Shown here piece by piece: positions 34,211 through 42,462 of a DNA stretch of 47,078 bases. The stretch comes from Chitinophaga pinensis. GTDB lineage: Bacteria; Bacteroidota; Bacteroidia; UBA7662. Where the stretch lies: NCBI GenBank assembly GCA_945874665.1, contig CAMCHJ010000015.1, forward strand, positions 1-47,078, in the 5' to 3' direction. The notes beneath the pieces are model-generated. The model did no database searches. It was not told where the DNA came from and saw nothing but the letters and a program-made list of their open reading frames with translations. Position 1 is the first letter of the stretch. Each line of letters starts with the position of its first letter. Both the position numbers and the translations under genes were made by a program.

Positions 34211-34951
34211 TTACTTGATTTCACGCACCTTTTTAACCTGCTCCCAAGCTTGGTTCAATTGCTGGAATTTTTCTTTGGCGGCTTGCTGCACTTCATCGCC
34301 GAGGTGGGCTACTTTGTCGGGGTGGTGCTTGGCAGCAAGGCGGCGGTAGGCTTTTTTGAGCTCTTCGTCGGTAGCTGTAGCAGCCACTTCGAGCACGGTG
34401 TAGGCATCTTCGGTGCTGTGGCCAAACATGGCGCGGGTAGAGTTGTAGTCGGCCGTGCTAATGCGCAGTAAATGTGCGATCTCTTCGAGCACTTTGAGCT
34501 CCGCATTCGACAGTTCGCCGTCGGCCAAGGCCAGTCCAAACAGCAAATGAAGCAGCTCCAAACGCCCAGCATGGTCCATATACTGGGCAATTTGCCTGCA
34601 AACAGGCCGAAAATCGAAGTCTTTTTCAACAATTTCCCTCAATGCGAGCGTCATGTCTTTGGCCTGCTGCATGCCAAAACTGCGCTTCAAAAAATCTTTT
34701 ACATAATCTAGCTCCGCCTTCACCACGCGACCGTCGGCTTTCATTACTGCCGCCGTAAGCACCAACAGGGTTACGCTGAAATCGGATGATGTTGTTTGCG
34801 GTCGGCCGTAGGGTTGTCCTGTGCCGTCGTAAGTACGTGTACCCCGCCCATTATCTACTGCCGAACCCAGCATAAAACCGATGATGGCGCCGATGGGACC
34901 GCCAAGTACCCATCCCAATCCACCACCCAGCCATTTTGTATAACTACTCAT
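34211..34951 (-). CDS. TerB-DnaJ (DjlA-like) co-chaperone
   Basis: A 246-residue protein with three parts. An N-terminal glycine-rich hydrophobic stretch ([22 protein letters not shown]) is probably a membrane anchor as in DjlA. A TerB-like helical domain spans about 55-165 ([40 protein letters not shown], with the two acidic DG motifs that bind metal in TerB relatives). A C-terminal J domain follows (about 182-245: [20 protein letters not shown], with the DnaK-activating HPD at 210-212). It would recruit DnaK at the membrane. It lies nine bases after the upstream membrane-protein gene; TAAATTCG at the upstream stop ends four bases before its ATG. Confidence 0.88.
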   Translation of the reverse strand: MSSYTKWLGGGLGWVLGGPIGAIIGFMLGSAVDNGRGTRTYDGTGQPYGRPQTTSSDFSVTLLVLTAAVMKADGRVVKAELDYVKDFLKRSFGMQQAKDMTLALREIVEKDFDFRPVCRQIAQYMDHAGRLELLHLLFGLALADGELSNAELKVLEEIAHLLRISTADYNSTRAMFGHSTEDAYTVLEVAATATDEELKKAYRRLAAKHHPDKVAHLGDEVQQAAKEKFQQLNQAWEQVKKVREIK

Positions 34952-34960
34952 GATGCGAAT

Positions 34961-36148
34961 TTAGGCTTTTGGTGGCATTCGGTGTATCATCCATTTTAAC
35001 CAAAAAAGCTCAAAAAACAAAATCAAGTACAAGAACAGGTATTCGTTGAACCAGTTTTCGGCGGGATTGGCTGCCGTTTGTGTAAACGTATACCTCCCCA
35101 AAAAATAAGCCATAGGGAGCAGTAGAAGATAAATCCAAGCGCTTTTGGCCATTGCGGCCGCCCTTTGCTCCACCTCTGCGTACAACATTTTAACGGTACC
35201 AGCCAACCAAGGCCAGGCAAAAATCAGTGGCAGGGCAAATAGACGGGCTTCGCGTGCCCGAGCCGTGGCCAGCACCACCACCGTATTGAGCAGCAAGGCC
35301 AACCAAAAAGCTTGCCGGTCTCGTTTTGGCCAAGCCTCTGGAAAAAGCAAACTCAACTGCAAGGGTATTCCCACCACCAAAAACAACATCCAGCAGGTTT
35401 CTGAAAGATGGGTGGCATCAAAATTTTGGGCCAAAAGTGTAAAACGTAACAATACTTCGGAGCCTGCATCTTGCGACACCCCCAGGAGTTGCTCACTGCC
35501 GAAAAACCAAGCCGTATACACCAGCAATACTGTCAAAGAACCCCGCTTGAAGCCCATTAATCGCATATCCCCCCAGCCAAAAAGCCAGAAATAGGCAGGC
35601 CAAAGCAGCCAGGAGGTCTCGCGTGCCACCAAAGCCCCCGCCAACATCAGCATGCCAAGCCACAGCTTTTGGGAGCGCCAAGCAGCCAAACTGCCAAACA
35701 GTAAAAGATACTGCAAGGGCTCGTCGTAGGTGTAAATGGGCGGAAACCAAGCAAAAAACACACTGAATCCGAGTAAAAAGAAGGTTTGATTCAAGAGTCC
35801 TTGTCGGTGTGAAGCCGACAAGGCATACAACGCCAGCGCCCCCATCCAAAATAAAAACAGCTGCAGGAGTACAAAACTTTTGGCCAAGCTCATGCCTGAA
35901 AGTGCCCCCAAAGCTTGCACCAACCAAGTGGTGAGTGGTCGCCGTGCAAAAGCCTGCTCGCTTTGGTGATAATGTACCACCTCAGCAAGGTAGTCGGCGC
36001 TTAAGCCACTAACATCAGGCGCATAGCCCTCAAACCGTAAATTCCACATGCTGTTGTGTTGCGGTAGCAGGTGCAGGTAGGCCACGAGCAATAGCAACAA
36101 AAGCGGCCAAAAAAGGGCGAACAGCTCGTTGACTTTTGCGGATTTCAT
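34961..36148 (-). CDS. Polytopic membrane protein of unknown function
   Basis: A 395-residue integral membrane protein with about ten hydrophobic segments. I do not recognise the family. After the first segment, an extracytoplasmic loop (about 30-75) carries NSMWNLRFEGYAPDVSGLS and ARRPLTTWLVQALG. A later loop has the pattern LVARETSWLLWPAYF, reminiscent of the REAPW-type loops in GT-C membrane glycosyltransferases, but a catalytic pair of acidic residues in the first loop is not evident. GT-C is therefore only a possibility. The 36148 ATG is preferred to the one at 36175: TATCTTGCAGC lies directly before it. Upstream of the TerB-DnaJ gene, nine bases apart. Confidence 0.6.
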   Translation of the reverse strand: MKSAKVNELFALFWPLLLLLLVAYLHLLPQHNSMWNLRFEGYAPDVSGLSADYLAEVVHYHQSEQAFARRPLTTWLVQALGALSGMSLAKSFVLLQLFLFWMGALALYALSASHRQGLLNQTFFLLGFSVFFAWFPPIYTYDEPLQYLLLFGSLAAWRSQKLWLGMLMLAGALVARETSWLLWPAYFWLFGWGDMRLMGFKRGSLTVLLVYTAWFFGSEQLLGVSQDAGSEVLLRFTLLAQNFDATHLSETCWMLFLVVGIPLQLSLLFPEAWPKRDRQAFWLALLLNTVVVLATARAREARLFALPLIFAWPWLAGTVKMLYAEVEQRAAAMAKSAWIYLLLLPMAYFLGRYTFTQTAANPAENWFNEYLFLYLILFFELFWLKWMIHRMPPKA

Positions 36149-36152
36149 GCTG

Positions 36153-36159
36153 CAAGATA
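36153..36159 (-). promoter_or_regulatory. Candidate -7 box abutting the membrane-protein start
   Basis: Minus-strand TATCTTG, one base short of TAnnTTTG, followed by CAGC and the ATG at 36148. Confidence 0.3.
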
Positions 36160-36192
36160 AGGAGTCGCGGTGCATCTGTGCGGCATTTGCGC

Positions 36193-36200
36193 TAAATTCG
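36193..36200 (+). promoter_or_regulatory. Candidate -7 box abutting the pepF-like start
   Basis: TAAATTCG, one mismatch from TAnnTTTG, followed by CAGC and the ATG at 36205. It is part of the recurrent box-N3C-ATG pattern. Confidence 0.4.
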
Positions 36201-36204
36201 CAGC

Positions 36205-37929
36205 ATGCCTCAATTGATCCCGCTTCCGAAAATCCGTCGTTTTGTTGCCCAAGACTTAAAAATTAGTCGCTGGGAAGATGTGCAGCCCTATTTTGAACAG
36301 CTTTTAGCTCAAGAGGTGAATACGCTGCCTGCCCTTCAAAACTGGTTGCAACAACGTTCCGAGTTGGAATCGGTGTTGGATGAGGATTTGGCGTGGCGTT
36401 ACATCCGCATGACCTGCGATACAGCCAACGAAGCACATCGGCAGGCTTATGAGCTTTTTATTGGGGAGATTTTTCCACAGATGGCGCCGTACGACGACCA
36501 GCTCAACCGGCAATTGCTGGGCAGTGCGGTGCTCGACCAAATGACCGAACCTGCCTTTTTGCTGTACAAGCGCCGTGTGGAGGGCGCCATTCGCCTGTAT
36601 CGTGCCGAAAATATTCCGCTGCAGGCCGAGCAAAAGCAGCTCGAAAGTGCCTATGGCGCGCTCATCGGTGCCATGTCGATTACCCATGAAGGCGCCGAGC
36701 TTACCTTGCCGCAAGCCGCCCAGCTGCTGAAAGCACCCGATCGGGTACTTCGCCAACAAATTTGGCAGCAAATCAGCGATCGGCGGCAGCAGGACCAAGC
36801 CCAGCTCGACGAACTCTTTAGCAAGCTCATTGCCCTGCGGCATCAAATTGCAGTGAACGCTGGTTTTGAAAGCTACACCGCTTACCGTTTTGTGGAACTG
36901 GGGCGTTTCGATTATACCGAGCGCGACTGCCTCGATTTCCACGACACCATCCGCGCCTTGGTGGTGCCGCTCAAAGCGCAGTTTGATGCCGACCGCGCAC
37001 AAGCCTTGAGCCTGCCGAGCCTTCGCCCCTGGGATACCAAGGCTGAGCCTGCCAACCGGCCTGCGCTAAAACCTTTTACCGACGAAGCCGACCTCATCGA
37101 AAAAAGTATTCAAGCCTTCCAGCAAATCGACCCCTACTTTGGCGATTGCCTGTACAGCATGCAGCAAATGGGGCATTTCGATCTCAGTTCACGTAAAGGC
37201 AAAGCCCCAGGTGGCTACAACTACCCCCTCATGGAGAGCGGTGCTCCCTTTATCTTCATGAATGCAGCGGGCTCGATGGAAGACCTCGAAACCATGATGC
37301 ACGAGGGCGGCCATGCTGTACATTCATTTCTCAGCAAAGATTTATCACTGAGCGCTTATAAAGCACTGCCGTCGGAAACCGCCGAACTGGCTTCTATGTC
37401 GATGGAGCTCATGTCGATGACCCAATACCCGCTGTTTTTCGCCTCTACAGAAGAGCAGCAGCGCGCGCGCTACGAGCAAATTCAACGCGCAGTAACTGTT
37501 TTGCCTTGGATTGCCGCCATTGACGCTTTTCAGCACTGGATTTATGCCCACCCCGCTCACACAGTACCCGAACGGGAGCAGCAATGGGCGCAACTATTTG
37601 CCGCTTATGGCTCTCCTGAGGTAGATTGGAATGGACTCGAAGATCGCCTGCCCCTGCAATGGCAAGCGCAATTACACCTGTTCGAAGTGCCTTTTTACTA
37701 CATCGAATATGGTTTTGCGCAATTAGGAGCGCTGGGGGTTTGGAAAAACTTTGTAGCCAATCCCAAACAAGCAGTGGCCAGCTACAAGCAGGCCTTAGCA
37801 CTTGGTCATACTGCCAGTATTCCTGAGGTGTATGCGGCTGCAGGCGTAAAATTCGATTTCAGTAAAAACTATCTGCAAGCTTTATTAGCCTTTGTAGACG
37901 AGCAACTCGCCGCATTAAGAAAAGCTTAA
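36205..37929 (+). CDS. M3 family oligoendopeptidase (PepF type)
   Basis: A 574-residue cytoplasmic zinc peptidase of family M3 expected to cut short oligopeptides. The zinc motif is HEGGH (H366, E367, H370) in METMMHEGGHAVHSF-like context, with the third ligand in SETAELASMSMELM about 24 residues on (E394). The conserved RKGKAPGGYNYPL and the C-terminal FYYIEYGFAQLGALGVW are typical of the PepF/thimet fold, which is otherwise helical and forms a deep channel. Length matches the Bacteroidota members (about 560-575). No signal peptide, so it acts inside the cell. Monocistronic, divergent from the membrane-protein gene. Confidence 0.92.
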   Translation: MPQLIPLPKIRRFVAQDLKISRWEDVQPYFEQLLAQEVNTLPALQNWLQQRSELESVLDEDLAWRYIRMTCDTANEAHRQAYELFIGEIFPQMAPYDDQLNRQLLGSAVLDQMTEPAFLLYKRRVEGAIRLYRAENIPLQAEQKQLESAYGALIGAMSITHEGAELTLPQAAQLLKAPDRVLRQQIWQQISDRRQQDQAQLDELFSKLIALRHQIAVNAGFESYTAYRFVELGRFDYTERDCLDFHDTIRALVVPLKAQFDADRAQALSLPSLRPWDTKAEPANRPALKPFTDEADLIEKSIQAFQQIDPYFGDCLYSMQQMGHFDLSSRKGKAPGGYNYPLMESGAPFIFMNAAGSMEDLETMMHEGGHAVHSFLSKDLSLSAYKALPSETAELASMSMELMSMTQYPLFFASTEEQQRARYEQIQRAVTVLPWIAAIDAFQHWIYAHPAHTVPEREQQWAQLFAAYGSPEVDWNGLEDRLPLQWQAQLHLFEVPFYYIEYGFAQLGALGVWKNFVANPKQAVASYKQALALGHTASIPEVYAAAGVKFDFSKNYLQALLAFVDEQLAALRKA

Positions 37930-37944
37930 ATCTTCTCTTTCAGG

Positions 37945-37974
37945 TTGTTAAAAACCAGCAAGGTGTTAACTTCG
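37945..37974 (+). promoter_or_regulatory. Candidate promoter of the T9SS CxxCH gene
   Basis: TTG (37945-37947), 19 bases, then TAACTTCG (37967-37974) fits the Bacteroidota -33/-7 layout with one mismatch in the -7 box. The box ends 22 bases before the ATG at 37997. This is the best two-element match in the window. Confidence 0.5.
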
Positions 37975-37996
37975 TTTGTAGCTACAAAACCAAACC

Positions 37997-39793
37997 ATGC
38001 TTAAAAAATTATCCATACTGTTGGTCCTGCTTGTTGCTGGCCTCCTTGCCGTTGAACAAGCTTATACCAGTTCGAGTGGTGCCCCCGCCGGGCACACTGG
38101 CGCACCCAACGAAGGCAATTGTACCTCCTGCCATGGTGGCTCGCCGCTGAATTCGGGCAATGCCACCAGGACTTTAGTTTTTAACGGCAATGCAAGTTTA
38201 ACGAGCTATGTGCCGGGTCAAACCTACACGGCAGTTTACACTGCCAGTAATCCTACTACCACTGTATTTGGCTTTCAAATGATTGCTAAAAATGCCACAG
38301 GGGCCAATGTAGGTACTTTCGTAATTAGCAATCCGAACCAAACCCAAGTTTCTTCTGGCTATCTCCAACAAACCTTCAGCGGTTCTCAGGCCAGTACACC
38401 TGGCACCAAAAGCTGGAGTTTCAGCTGGACCGCCCCTGCGGCAGGCTCAGGAACTGTGAGTTTTTATGTAGCCACCAACATTACAAATGGTAACAGCGGC
38501 ACCTCTGGTGATCAAATTTATACCAATGTATTTACCCTCACTGAAACCGTAGCAGCCACCAGCATTACTGCTGCCACCATCCCAGCAACGGCCTATTGTG
38601 TGGGCGCCACCGTACAAGTATCGTACAACGCCACAGGCACTTTCAACAGCGGTAACGTATTTACCGCCCAATTGAGTAATGCTTCGGGTAGTTTTGCGAG
38701 TCCTGTGAGCATAGGCACCAGCACCACTGGAGGCAATATTACGGCTAACATTCCTACCGGTTCAGCAGCAGGATCGGGCTATAAAATCAGGGTCATTGCT
38801 AGCAATCCGGCTACCACAGGACTAGAAAGCAGTGCTTTCAACATAAGCGTTCCCGCGGCCACACCTAGTATCACTTATAATGGCCGAACCCTTAGCAGCT
38901 CTGGTAGCGGTCCGTTTGTATGGTTCTTTAATGGCAACCCTATCTCTGGTGCGACGGCTGCCACCTATGTACCCACGCAAGTAGGCAGTTATACGGTGGG
39001 CATCGAAAACAATGGCTGTTCACCGAGTATCAGCACTGGTTTCACTGTTTCAGGCATCATCAGCAGTCTTCAACAACCTACTACGCCAGCAGTTTGTGAG
39101 TCCACTAACTTGCTTCGTGGCTTTAATACCCTTGGTAACTTCGACGCAAACAATGTTTTTACCCTCATTCTTATCAGTGCAACGGGTTTAGAAACACCTC
39201 TGTTAACTACTATCCCGAATAGCTCGAGTTTGGTGGCCTCTTTGCCGGCGGGTGTTACCGGAACTGGCTTCCGCTACCGACTGGAGGCCAGCAGTCCTTT
39301 GGCAATTTCAGCCGTTAGCGACCCCTTTAACATCATTCCCACCCCCGCTACCGCCTCCATCACTTTAAATGGCCTTACACTTACCTCCTCAGTTAGCAGT
39401 GGTAACCTCTGGTACAGAAATGGCCAAGCCATAAGCGGAGCCGACCAACAAACCTATTTAGTTACCGAAAATGGCAGTTATTACGTACGTTATTCTCAAA
39501 ATAACTGCCAGTCAGCTCCGTCCAATAGCATTGTCATCACCAATGTATCGGTGGCTGAAAATGCCAATCCTGCCTTCCGCATTTATCCCAATCCCGCCCA
39601 CGAACAGCTGCAAATAGCTGTACCAGAAGCTGGGGAGTTGTTATTACGGGACTTACAAGGTAGACTGTTGCTACAGCAGCGTTTCGAGGCCGGCGACCAC
39701 CAACTTATGCTCAGCAGTTTTGCCGCTGGCCTGTATGTACTTGTTTGGGAAGACAGCAAAGGCAGCAGTGTTCGGCGCTTTGTAAAGCAATAA
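37997..39793 (+). CDS. T9SS-sorted protein with N-terminal CxxCH (choice-of-anchor V type)
   Basis: A 598-residue secreted protein. After a signal peptide (ending AVEQAYTSSSG), residues 28-50 read GAPAGHTGAPNEGNCTSCHG, with a CxxCH motif (C42, C45, H46). This opening and the following beta domain (about 50-180: TYTAVYTAS, FGFQMIAKNATG, WSFSWTAPAAGSGTVSFYVA) fit the choice-of-anchor V domain of Bacteroidota. Ig-like repeats follow (about 185-500), with duplicated YNGRTLSSSGSGPFVWF and LNGLTLTSSVSSGNLWY units. A type A T9SS domain (FRIYPNPAHEQLQI to SVRRFVKQ) ends it. The CxxCH could bind haem c, a disulphide or a metal; the sequence cannot decide. Confidence 0.85.
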   Translation: MLKKLSILLVLLVAGLLAVEQAYTSSSGAPAGHTGAPNEGNCTSCHGGSPLNSGNATRTLVFNGNASLTSYVPGQTYTAVYTASNPTTTVFGFQMIAKNATGANVGTFVISNPNQTQVSSGYLQQTFSGSQASTPGTKSWSFSWTAPAAGSGTVSFYVATNITNGNSGTSGDQIYTNVFTLTETVAATSITAATIPATAYCVGATVQVSYNATGTFNSGNVFTAQLSNASGSFASPVSIGTSTTGGNITANIPTGSAAGSGYKIRVIASNPATTGLESSAFNISVPAATPSITYNGRTLSSSGSGPFVWFFNGNPISGATAATYVPTQVGSYTVGIENNGCSPSISTGFTVSGIISSLQQPTTPAVCESTNLLRGFNTLGNFDANNVFTLILISATGLETPLLTTIPNSSSLVASLPAGVTGTGFRYRLEASSPLAISAVSDPFNIIPTPATASITLNGLTLTSSVSSGNLWYRNGQAISGADQQTYLVTENGSYYVRYSQNNCQSAPSNSIVITNVSVAENANPAFRIYPNPAHEQLQIAVPEAGELLLRDLQGRLLLQQRFEAGDHQLMLSSFAAGLYVLVWEDSKGSSVRRFVKQ

Positions 39794-39832
39794 TGTCGTT
39801 CAAACGTTCGTAACCCTTTAACATCTTTATCG

Positions 39833-40897
39833 TTGCAAAAGCTACTTTTTCTTCTACTCATGCTCCTCTTTTCATGCAAGAAAGAAGAAAAAAAAGGTCC
39901 CGTGGCAGAAAAAACAGACTTTATTGCTGCCATGGACCTATCCTTTTTTCCGGAGATGTCAGCGGCCAATCCGAGCTTTTACGACCAGCAAGGAAATCAA
40001 GTTGATTTCCTCGCGCTGATCAAATCGAAAGGCATCAACACCGTCCGACTGCGCGTTTGGGTTAATCCTGTGAGTCAGCACAGCGGCCTTGAAGAAGTGA
40101 AGCAATTTTCACAAATCCTCAAAGCACAAGGCTTCAAAATCTGGCTCAGTCTGCACTATGCTGATACTTGGGCCGATCCGGGGCAACAGCTTACACCGAC
40201 AGCCTGGCAGGGATTGTCGCTCGCCGCTTTGAAAGACAGCCTTTACAACTACACCCACGGTATCGTTACCCAAATCAAGCCCGACTACGTACAAATCGGC
40301 AATGAAATCAACACCGGTTTTTTGCATCCTCAGGGGAACATCAACAACTTTACAAATTTTTATGGCCTTTTAGAAAGAGGCATTGCCGCCGTGCGAGACC
40401 ATGCACCTCAAACCAAAATCATACTGCATTACGCAGGTATTGAAAATGCGGCTTGGTTTTTTAACGGACTTCAGGCACTCAACTACGACATCATTGGTTT
40501 GTCGTATTACCCCCTTTGGCACGGAAAATCGCTACCTGATGTTAAAAGCAAACTAGCGGTATTGAGCGCAACTTACAACAAACCCATCCTCATTGCTGAA
40601 ACAGCTTATCCATTTACATTGGCGTGGAACGACTGGACCAACAACGTAGTGGGCCTCGATACTCAGCTTATTTTGCCGGATTATCCAGCAACGCCCATCG
40701 GACAAAGAGATTTTGTGGCGCGGCTTCGCAGCATGATCGAAGAAACACCTCAAGGACTCGGCATTTGCTATTGGGGCGGAGAGTGGGTAGCTTGGCGTGG
40801 CAACCAGGCCACCAATGGTTCTTCTTGGGAAAACCAAGCTTTGTTCGACTTTCAGAACAGGGCCTTGCCTGCCTTGGAGGAGCTCAAAAGGCCATAA
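39833..40897 (+). CDS. GH53 arabinogalactan endo-beta-1,4-galactanase lipoprotein
   Basis: A 354-residue glycoside hydrolase of clan A that cuts beta-1,4-galactan, a pectin side chain. The signal MQKLLFLLLMLLFSCKK is a lipobox (C15). The GH53 barrel shows DLSFFPEM, NTVRLRVWVNP, WLSLHYADTWADPGQQ, YVQIGNEINTG with acid/base E158, IIGLSYYPLWHG, and ILIAETAYP with nucleophile E256, ending with GICYWGGEW. The start is TTG at 39833, since the first ATG (codon 10) would destroy the signal peptide. It lies 39 bases after the T9SS gene. No SusCD-type uptake genes are near, so it may serve galactan scavenging alone or with enzymes encoded elsewhere. Confidence 0.92.
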   Translation: MQKLLFLLLMLLFSCKKEEKKGPVAEKTDFIAAMDLSFFPEMSAANPSFYDQQGNQVDFLALIKSKGINTVRLRVWVNPVSQHSGLEEVKQFSQILKAQGFKIWLSLHYADTWADPGQQLTPTAWQGLSLAALKDSLYNYTHGIVTQIKPDYVQIGNEINTGFLHPQGNINNFTNFYGLLERGIAAVRDHAPQTKIILHYAGIENAAWFFNGLQALNYDIIGLSYYPLWHGKSLPDVKSKLAVLSATYNKPILIAETAYPFTLAWNDWTNNVVGLDTQLILPDYPATPIGQRDFVARLRSMIEETPQGLGICYWGGEWVAWRGNQATNGSSWENQALFDFQNRALPALEELKRP

Positions 40898-40976
40898 AAT
40901 GGCTGCTTGCTTCTAATGAAGCTACGAATTGCAGCTGGTTTTTGACAGTTGCTCCTTCAAAACCCTTCACTTTTGC

Positions 40977-40984
40977 TATTTTTG
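40977..40984 (+). promoter_or_regulatory. Exact -7 box abutting the FAH-family gene start
   Basis: TATTTTTG, an exact TAnnTTTG, followed by ACCC and the ATG at 40989. It is the clearest candidate in the window for a leaderless transcript. Confidence 0.5.
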
Positions 40985-40988
40985 ACCC

Positions 40989-41600
40989 ATGAAAATCATC
41001 TGTGTGGGTCGCAATTACGCCGACCATGCCCGCGAGCTCAACAACGAAGTGCCCACCGAACCGGTGATCTTCCTCAAACCCGATTCGGCCATCCTCAAAG
41101 ACGGCAAGGCATTTTATCTGCCCGAGCACCTCGGCGAAATACACCATGAGCTAGAAGTTGTATTGCGGGTTTGCAAAAATGGCAAGCACATCCACGAAAA
41201 ATTTGCATCCGCCTACTACGACCAAATTGGTTTAGGCATCGATTTTACCGCACGTGATTTACAAAACAAGCTCAAGAGCAAAGGTTTGCCATGGGAACTG
41301 GCCAAGGGCTTCGACGGCTCGGCCATATTGGGCGACTTTATAGCCAAAGAAACGCTTGGCAACCTCAGCAGCCTTCAAATTCGCCTCGATATTGACGGCA
41401 GCGAGCGGCAGCAGGGCAATACCCGCGACTTGCTTTTTCCCTTCGAAAAAATCATAACTTTTGTATCGCAGTACTTCACTTTGCGACAGGGCGACCTCAT
41501 TTTTACCGGCACCCCAGCTGGTGTAAGTGCCGTTCAGCCGGGTAACCGCCTGCAAGGCTATCTCAACAACCAACTTTTGCTTGATTTTGAGGTGAAATAA
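40989..41600 (+). CDS. Fumarylacetoacetate hydrolase family protein
   Basis: A 203-residue FAH-fold enzyme, the short form common in bacteria. It begins MKIICVGRNYADHARELNN and has the metal ligands in EIHHELEVVLRV, the GIDFTARDLQ block, KGFDGSAILGDF and the C-terminal FTGTPAGVSAVQPG. This group includes acylpyruvase and 2-hydroxyhepta-2,4-diene-1,7-dioate isomerase and oxaloacetate tautomerase/decarboxylase-like enzymes. The exact substrate is unclear; acylpyruvate hydrolysis or oxaloacetate handling is the most likely. Monocistronic; convergent with the enoyl-CoA hydratase gene. Confidence 0.88.
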   Translation: MKIICVGRNYADHARELNNEVPTEPVIFLKPDSAILKDGKAFYLPEHLGEIHHELEVVLRVCKNGKHIHEKFASAYYDQIGLGIDFTARDLQNKLKSKGLPWELAKGFDGSAILGDFIAKETLGNLSSLQIRLDIDGSERQQGNTRDLLFPFEKIITFVSQYFTLRQGDLIFTGTPAGVSAVQPGNRLQGYLNNQLLLDFEVK

Positions 41601-41611
41601 AATCCTTAAAC

Positions 41612-41654
41612 TGCTGCTAATGGCCAAAAGTTATAACCATCCGCCATTAGAGCA
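41612..41654. terminator. Hairpin between convergent FAH and enoyl-CoA hydratase genes
   Basis: TGCT-g-CTAATGGC (41612-41624) pairs with GCCATTAG-AGCA (41643-41654): 12 base pairs with one bulged G and an 18-base loop. No T tract on either side, so terminator function is uncertain. Confidence 0.35.
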
Positions 41655-41677
41655 CCATCGAGGGCGCCTAAATAGGC

Positions 41678-42460
41678 TTATTGGCCCGTGAAATTCGGCT
41701 TGCGTTTTTCGTTGAAGGCAGTAACCCCTTCTTTATAATCAGCACTGTCGCCCGCAATTTTTTGGCAGTAGGCTTCGTAGTCTAGCATGCTATCTAAATC
41801 GCTGTTAAAGCTCTTGTTCAGCATTTTTTTCATCATGGCGATGGCTTTGGTGGGAGCCGATTTGTAATAATCGGTGTACACTGCTACTGCGGCATCAAGC
41901 TCAGCATCGGGTGTCACTTTGTTTACCATGCCCCAGTCGTAGGCCTGCTGCGCACTCACGCGCGAGCCCATGGTGCTCATTTCGAAGGCGCGGGCCGAGC
42001 CCACCAAGCGCGGCAGGAAGTACGATGACCCCGAATCTAACACCAAGCCCACATTCACAAATACCTCAATAAACTTGGCACTTTCAGCAGCCACCACCAA
42101 ATCGCAAGCCAAGGCCAAGGAACAGCCAGCGCCCGCTGCTACCCCATTTACCCGTGCAATGATGGGCTTGGGCAAGGCACGCATGGCCCTTATGATAGGG
42201 TTGTAACGCTTGTGCAACGATTCCGATAAATCGCGCTTACCGGTGCTGTCAGCAATGGCTTTTAGGTCTTGTCCTGAACAAAATGCCTTTCCCGCACCTG
42301 TTAGCACCACCACCCGAACAGCAGCATCACGTGCTACTTGCTTGAGCGCGTCTTGGAGCTCGTAGCTTTGCTCGTCGTTGAAGGCGTTAAACACATCGGG
42401 ACGGTTAAGCGTAATGGTGGCGATGCCGTCCTGCACCTGGTATAAAAGGCTGTTGTACAT
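41678..42460 (-). CDS. Enoyl-CoA hydratase/isomerase (PaaG-like)
   Basis: A 260-residue crotonase-fold enzyme. The oxyanion-hole segments are AFCSGQDLKAI and VNGVAAGAGCSLALACDLVVAA. GLVLDSGSSYFLPRLVGSARA carries an acidic residue at the position used by PaaG-type isomerases (1,2-epoxyphenylacetyl-CoA isomerase) rather than a clear second catalytic glutamate of classic hydratases (E in ECH1). It may therefore be PaaG or a beta-oxidation isomerase; no other paa genes are near. It is third gene of the rpoN-PAP2-hydratase unit, two bases after the PAP2-like gene. Confidence 0.85.
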   Translation of the reverse strand: MYNSLLYQVQDGIATITLNRPDVFNAFNDEQSYELQDALKQVARDAAVRVVVLTGAGKAFCSGQDLKAIADSTGKRDLSESLHKRYNPIIRAMRALPKPIIARVNGVAAGAGCSLALACDLVVAAESAKFIEVFVNVGLVLDSGSSYFLPRLVGSARAFEMSTMGSRVSAQQAYDWGMVNKVTPDAELDAAVAVYTDYYKSAPTKAIAMMKKMLNKSFNSDLDSMLDYEAYCQKIAGDSADYKEGVTAFNEKRKPNFTGQ

Positions 42461-42462
42461 GG

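Noticed and set aside
34211-34951. Tellurite-resistance role suggested by the TerB-like domain
   Set aside because: TerB-like domains are common in DjlA-type co-chaperones, and no other ter gene is present.
36304-37002. A 232-codon open frame antisense to the pepF-like gene
   Set aside because: The plus strand encodes a complete M3 peptidase with all motifs; the antisense frame shows no family features and only mirrors its codons.
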